A stretch of DNA of 9,374 nucleotides from an uncultured Ancrocorticia sp. (GTDB lineage: Bacteria; Actinomycetota; Actinomycetes; Actinomycetales; Actinomycetaceae). Below, piece by piece: positions 6,741 through 9,374 of the stretch (positions within the stretch are counted from its first letter, which is position 1; each line of letters opens with the position of its first letter). The notes beneath the pieces were generated by a model. The model searched no databases, was not told the DNA's origin, and was given only the letters and a program-made list of their open reading frames with translations. The position numbers were made by a program, and so were the translations under genes. Location: assembly GCA_905373325.1 (NCBI GenBank), contig CAJPTB010000052.1, positions 1 to 9,374 on the forward strand. The letters are read 5' to 3'.

Positions 6741-6764
6741 TCATTTGCGCCTGGCCGCCGGCTT
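6513..6764. repeat. Degenerate direct repeats that include the 3' end of mpg
   Basis: A 27-nt block beginning CGCTCATTTGCGC and ending GCCGGCTT is found at 6649-6675 and 6738-6764 with two mismatches. A more diverged relative lies near 6527-6562 (GCCCATCCGCATTCGGCCGC), with further short echoes at about 6561-6605 (CTATCCGCATCTGG, CTCATCCGCGCTTGG). The string GAAAGGAGTA also recurs at 6516-6525 and 6622-6631, 106 nt apart, each upstream of a copy. The copy at 6738 encodes the last residues and stop of Mpg (KPAARRK); the copy at 6649 would encode KPAAKRK and stop. The array thus seems to have grown by duplication of the mpg tail and downstream sequence. Confidence 0.7.
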
Positions 6765-7412
6765 ATAAGGCGAAACGGTCGGATCGCCGTCGATCCAGAA
6801 ACGCCAAGGGAAAGCCTCGCCGTCGCCGCCGGGCCCGGCAACGCCGACCCGCGGCCCGCTTCGCACCAGTTCCGCCGGAACGGCATCGGCGGCCACGGCC
6901 AGCTCAAGGCAGATCCGCGAACCCGCACCGCCCAGAAGTTCGCCGTCGTCCTCGCGCGTCAACCCCAGCGCCGACGCCAGCCTGGCCGGCCCACGCGCCA
7001 AATCCCTGTCCTTCCGAGCGACGGGCCGCCGCCCGCGTGCGACGTCGACGCCCTCCACAACCTCGCCGGCGCGCAGAAGCACCGCGCGCGAAACGCCCTC
7101 CGGCCCACACACGACGTTCACGCAGTGGTGCATCCCGTACGTGAAATAGACGTACACCCGGCCTGCCGCCTCAAACATCGAGGAATTGCGGGCCGTCCGG
7201 CCGCGGAAGGCATGCGACCCGGGGTCGATCTCGCCGGCATACGCCTCGACCTCCGTCAGCCGCACGGACACGGTCCCCTCCGGCGACGCCACCGCCAGCC
7301 TCGCCCCGAGCAGCGCGGGGGCGATCGCGACGACGTCGTCGCTCGACAGCAGCTCAACGAGCCCAGGCGCGATTGTGGCCGGCCCCGGGCCGGCGGATTC
7401 ACGTGGAGTCAT
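6741..7412 (-). CDS. mpg: DNA-3-methyladenine glycosylase, AAG/MPG family
   Basis: A base-excision repair enzyme of 223 residues that removes alkylated purines such as 3-methyladenine from DNA. The family pattern is nearly complete: [19 protein letters not shown] (53-71) with the water-activating Glu at 56 and the base-stacking Tyr at 58; RTARNSSMF (72-80); [15 protein letters not shown] (87-101), which supplies the intercalating residue; [13 protein letters not shown] (140-152); PRVGV (187-191); and [13 protein letters not shown] (202-214). Length is normal for bacterial members. The N-terminal 20 residues are rich in Pro, Ala and Gly, as is common in actinobacteria. The ATG at 7412 is preceded by GGAG. 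The gene is divergent from the lipoprotein gene that starts at 7666. It looks like a housekeeping gene unrelated to CRISPR. Confidence 0.95.
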   Translation of the reverse strand: MTPRESAGPGPATIAPGLVELLSSDDVVAIAPALLGARLAVASPEGTVSVRLTEVEAYAGEIDPGSHAFRGRTARNSSMFEAAGRVYVYFTYGMHHCVNVVCGPEGVSRAVLLRAGEVVEGVDVARGRRPVARKDRDLARGPARLASALGLTREDDGELLGGAGSRICLELAVAADAVPAELVRSGPRVGVAGPGGDGEAFPWRFWIDGDPTVSPYKPAARRK

Positions 7413-7665
7413 GACTCCAGGTTATCGGCCGACCCGCTGCGCGGCTCGCATGGTCGCTTTTCGGTGTTGGCGTCTGGGCGGAATGCGCTAAGCTGAGCCC
7501 GGGCGAGTTGCGCGCTAGTCTGAGTACAATCATGAAACTTATGCATCGATTAGCCACTTGGTCAAGGAGAACGAGATGATCGAAAGCCGATTTCGTGTCA
7601 GCCGCGCGGCGGGAAATGACGGTGTTTCCGGCGCGTGCGGTCAAGAGCCGAGGAGGGACTCGGGC

Positions 7666-8388
7666 ATGCGGCGGCGTCCTAGCGGGAAAGCAACCGAGAC
7701 GATGCGCCTCTGCCGCAAAGCGGCCGCGCGTTCGCTGATCGCACTCGCCGGGTCTGCGGCGCTGCTGGGCGGATGCCGCGCGGACTCGACGTTGGAGTTC
7801 AAAGCCGACGGAAGCGTGAGAACAGAGATCGTATTCGAAGACGAAACCGACTCAATGCGAACGCCCAAAGGAAACTGCGACGACTTAAAGATCGCTATAC
7901 CTCTCAGCCTGGAATTCCTCGATGGGGCAAAGATCGATAATATTACAAAACCTGGAGGGGTCTTTACTTGCAAAGCGACGTCAAACACACCCATAAACAG
8001 CATATACGGCATTAGTTTAAGAAAATTAGGAAATTCTTATTCGCTTACATACGAGCCTTTAAAGACAGGAAGAAGAATTCCAATTAAGACTGCACAGACA
8101 ACGATTATCATGCCAGGAAAAGTTCTTAAAACGAATACAGGGACAATTCACGGCAACAAAGTAGTAATCGACGGGACAGGCTATCTCACAGACGGTTTTC
8201 AGATCACCTCAGAAGCGAATGGCACGAGTAGTTCGCCGTCACGCTCAGACAGCGCGAAGAAAGGGCTGCCTTTGTGGATGTGGGTCCTTATCGGCACCGG
8301 AGCCCTGACCGCAATTGTTGGGGCTAGCGCCTTTTCCGTGAGGAAAAAGAACGCGGATTCCAGTCGCGTCGACGCCGGTTTCGATTAA
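7666..8388 (+). CDS. LppM-like lipoprotein with C-terminal membrane anchor (paralog 1)
   Basis: A predicted exported lipoprotein of 240 residues. The signal has basic residues (RRR; CRKAAAR), a hydrophobic stretch (SLIALAGSAALLGG) and a lipobox Cys at 37. The outer domain (38-185) has the pattern of actinobacterial LppM-type proteins: a first strand STLEFKADGSVRTEIVF, two cysteines (C71, C102) that could bond, and a late block IMPGKVLKTN plus GNKVVIDG. Residues about 203-225 form a membrane segment followed by RKK. Function in this family is poorly defined; roles at the cell envelope are likely. The start is chosen at 7666 because AGGAGG lies 9 nt upstream. An in-frame ATG at 7576 with AAGGAG 6 nt upstream is an alternative, but would give an unusually long pre-signal region. 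Base composition falls sharply in the middle of the gene (about 36% G+C at 7981-8160). Confidence 0.8.
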   Translation: MRRRPSGKATETMRLCRKAAARSLIALAGSAALLGGCRADSTLEFKADGSVRTEIVFEDETDSMRTPKGNCDDLKIAIPLSLEFLDGAKIDNITKPGGVFTCKATSNTPINSIYGISLRKLGNSYSLTYEPLKTGRRIPIKTAQTTIIMPGKVLKTNTGTIHGNKVVIDGTGYLTDGFQITSEANGTSSSPSRSDSAKKGLPLWMWVLIGTGALTAIVGASAFSVRKKNADSSRVDAGFD

Positions 8389-8424
8389 AACCCGCACTGG
8401 CCTCGACTAAAACCGGCATCGGCC
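8381..8424. repeat. 22-bp imperfect tandem duplication over the stop codon of lipoprotein 1
   Basis: TCGATTAAAACCCGCACTGG plus CC (8381-8402) is followed directly by TCGACTAAAACCGGCATCGG plus CC (8403-8424), with four mismatches. The first unit contains the TAA stop. A third, much weaker unit may follow at 8425-8444 (TCGGTCAGAAAAACAAGGCC). Confidence 0.75.
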
Positions 8425-8731
8425 TCGGTCAGAAAAACAAGGCCATCCTGGAAAGCACGGGCATACGCTGTACCGCTCTTCTCAACTGTCGAAAGGTCTG
8501 AGAACCTCGAACGGCGGCATACGTCTTCTTGCGGTGGGGGGGCTGGTTTTGCCTCTGGACGTTCTTGCTTGCGCCAAGTCTTGCGCGCTCGCCTCCCTCT
8601 GGAGGCTGGGCTTCTCCTGAGACTTCGACGTCTTTCCAGTGTCTCGAAGCCTGCGTCTGCGGGTGCGGCTGAACTAGACTGGACGGTAAAGTGCGGAACT
8701 GCCGCGTCGGTCGTTGGGCAGGAGGCTCGGC
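8389..8731. other. Intergenic region between the two lipoprotein genes
   Basis: 343 nt without a supported gene. After the 22-bp tandem repeat there is little structure. A perfect hairpin GCCTCC-CTCT-GGAGGC lies at 8591-8606 but is not followed by a T-run, so it is not called a terminator. AACTAGACT near 8672 could be a -10 element for the downstream gene, without a clear -35. Open frames crossing this region have no ribosome binding site and no recognisable product. Confidence 0.6.
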
Positions 8732-9374
8732 ATGGTTTGTGGACAGCTTTTCGGCAAGGGGATGGAAAGAAGGCGGCGTGCCTGTTGGCGCTTTTCTGTA
8801 CGGGGACCTCAGCGTTCTCTGAAGCAACGGGGCCTTGCGACGCTGTGCGCAGCAATATCAACACTACTGTTGGGAGGTTGTCGCACGGACTCGACGTTTG
8901 AGTTCAAAGCCGACGGAAGCGTCAGGACGCAGATCATATTCGAAGACGACACCGACTCAATGCGAACGCTCAAAGGAAACTGCGAACAGTTAAAGAACTA
9001 TATCGGACCAGTGGGCCAGTTCATTGTTGATGGAAAAATGGAGGACGTCACCCCTTCCGGCGGCCACCTAACTTGCAAAATCACATCGAACACACCAATC
9101 GAAAGAGCAAAGTTCACAACTGAAGGCAATTCCTACACTCTTGCGCTTAAGCCGACGAGTGAGACTAAAGAGGATATGGAGGGGTTGACTGCGAAGACGA
9201 CGATTGTCATGCCCGGGAAGGTAGTCAAGACGAGCGTCGGTGCCATTCGAGGGAACAAGGTTGTGATCACAGGGGTCGACTATTTGGTCGACGGCCTGAA
9301 TATCACCTCAGAAAAAGAAGGATCTCGCGGCCCGTCTTCGAATCCTCAATCTGGAGGCTTGAAGGGCAAGCGCC
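8732..9374 (+). CDS. LppM-like lipoprotein (paralog 2), cut by window end
   Basis: A paralog of the gene at 7666, open to the window edge (214 residues visible). The ATG at 8732 has AGGAGG six nt upstream, the best start in the region; an internal ATG at 8762 is possible. The signal region is MERRRRACWR then GLATLCAAISTLLLGGC, with the lipobox Cys at residue 50. The outer domain matches paralog 1: STFEFKADGSVRTQIIFED, KGNC (C84), LTC (C115), IVMPGKVVKT (158-167), GNKVVITG and NITSE, then a Ser/Gly/Pro-rich stretch where paralog 1 leads into its membrane anchor. The anchor should lie just beyond the window. The first 110 nt after the lipobox are about 90% identical to paralog 1, while the rest is far more diverged. 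Confidence 0.82.
   Translation, partial: MVCGQLFGKGMERRRRACWRFSVRGPQRSLKQRGLATLCAAISTLLLGGCRTDSTFEFKADGSVRTQIIFEDDTDSMRTLKGNCEQLKNYIGPVGQFIVDGKMEDVTPSGGHLTCKITSNTPIERAKFTTEGNSYTLALKPTSETKEDMEGLTAKTTIVMPGKVVKTSVGAIRGNKVVITGVDYLVDGLNITSEKEGSRGPSSNPQSGGLKGKR

Noticed and set aside
7508..7530. Sigma70-type promoter with TTGCGC and TACAAT upstream of lipoprotein 1
   Set aside because: The spacing between the two hexamers is only 11 nt, and no good -35 lies 16-18 nt before TACAAT.
8591..8606. Hairpin GCCTCC-CTCT-GGAGGC as a terminator of lipoprotein 1
   Set aside because: No T-run follows on either strand and it lies 200 nt beyond the stop.
8569..8901. 110-residue plus-strand frame before and over lipoprotein 2
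   Set aside because: It overlaps the start of the lipoprotein gene, which has AGGAGG, a lipobox and a paralog; this frame has none of these.

Overview
High-GC, actinobacterium-like DNA. The supports are G+C-rich codon use, an LppM-like lipoprotein family, and the lineage feel of the Mpg and Cas proteins; genus cannot be told from the window. About two thirds of it (1-6235) is CRISPR adaptation machinery and arrays. The rest is chromosomal-type content: a DNA glycosylase and two paralogous lipoproteins.

Layout. (1) 1-317: end of CRISPR array 1, read on the + strand, with its leader outside the window to the left. (2) 386-2080, minus strand: adaptation module 1, made of cas2, cas1 and an orphaned N-terminal fragment of a former RT-Cas1 fusion whose reverse transcriptase (RT) core has been deleted. 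(3) 2256-4897, minus strand: adaptation module 2, made of cas2 and a 787-residue RT-Cas1 fusion. Its RT domain keeps the fold signature but has lost the catalytic residues (YADD box read as HGSK; motif A Asp read as Glu). (4) 4898-5329: leader/promoter region between the divergent RT-cas1 gene and array 2. (5) 5330-6235: CRISPR array 2, 13 repeats and 12 spacers, with a repeat related to but distinct from array 1. (6) 6236-6740: no convincing gene, but degenerate direct repeats that include the 3' end of the glycosylase gene. (7) 6741-7412, minus strand: mpg. (8) 7666-8388 and 8732 to the window edge, plus strand: two paralogous LppM-like lipoproteins.

How it works together. The two Cas1-Cas2 pairs would form integrases that add spacers at the leader-proximal end of arrays 1 and 2. 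RT-Cas1 fusions are normally linked to acquisition of spacers from RNA. Here module 2 carries an apparently dead RT and module 1 has dropped the RT altogether while keeping an intact Cas1. The window thus appears to show successive stages of RT decay in paralogous modules side by side. No interference gene (Cas10, Cas3, Cas9, Cas12, Cas13 or Cas6) is visible, so the CRISPR type cannot be assigned from this window; the repeat end ATTGAGAC and the RT-Cas1 ancestry hint at a type III or type III-derived system.
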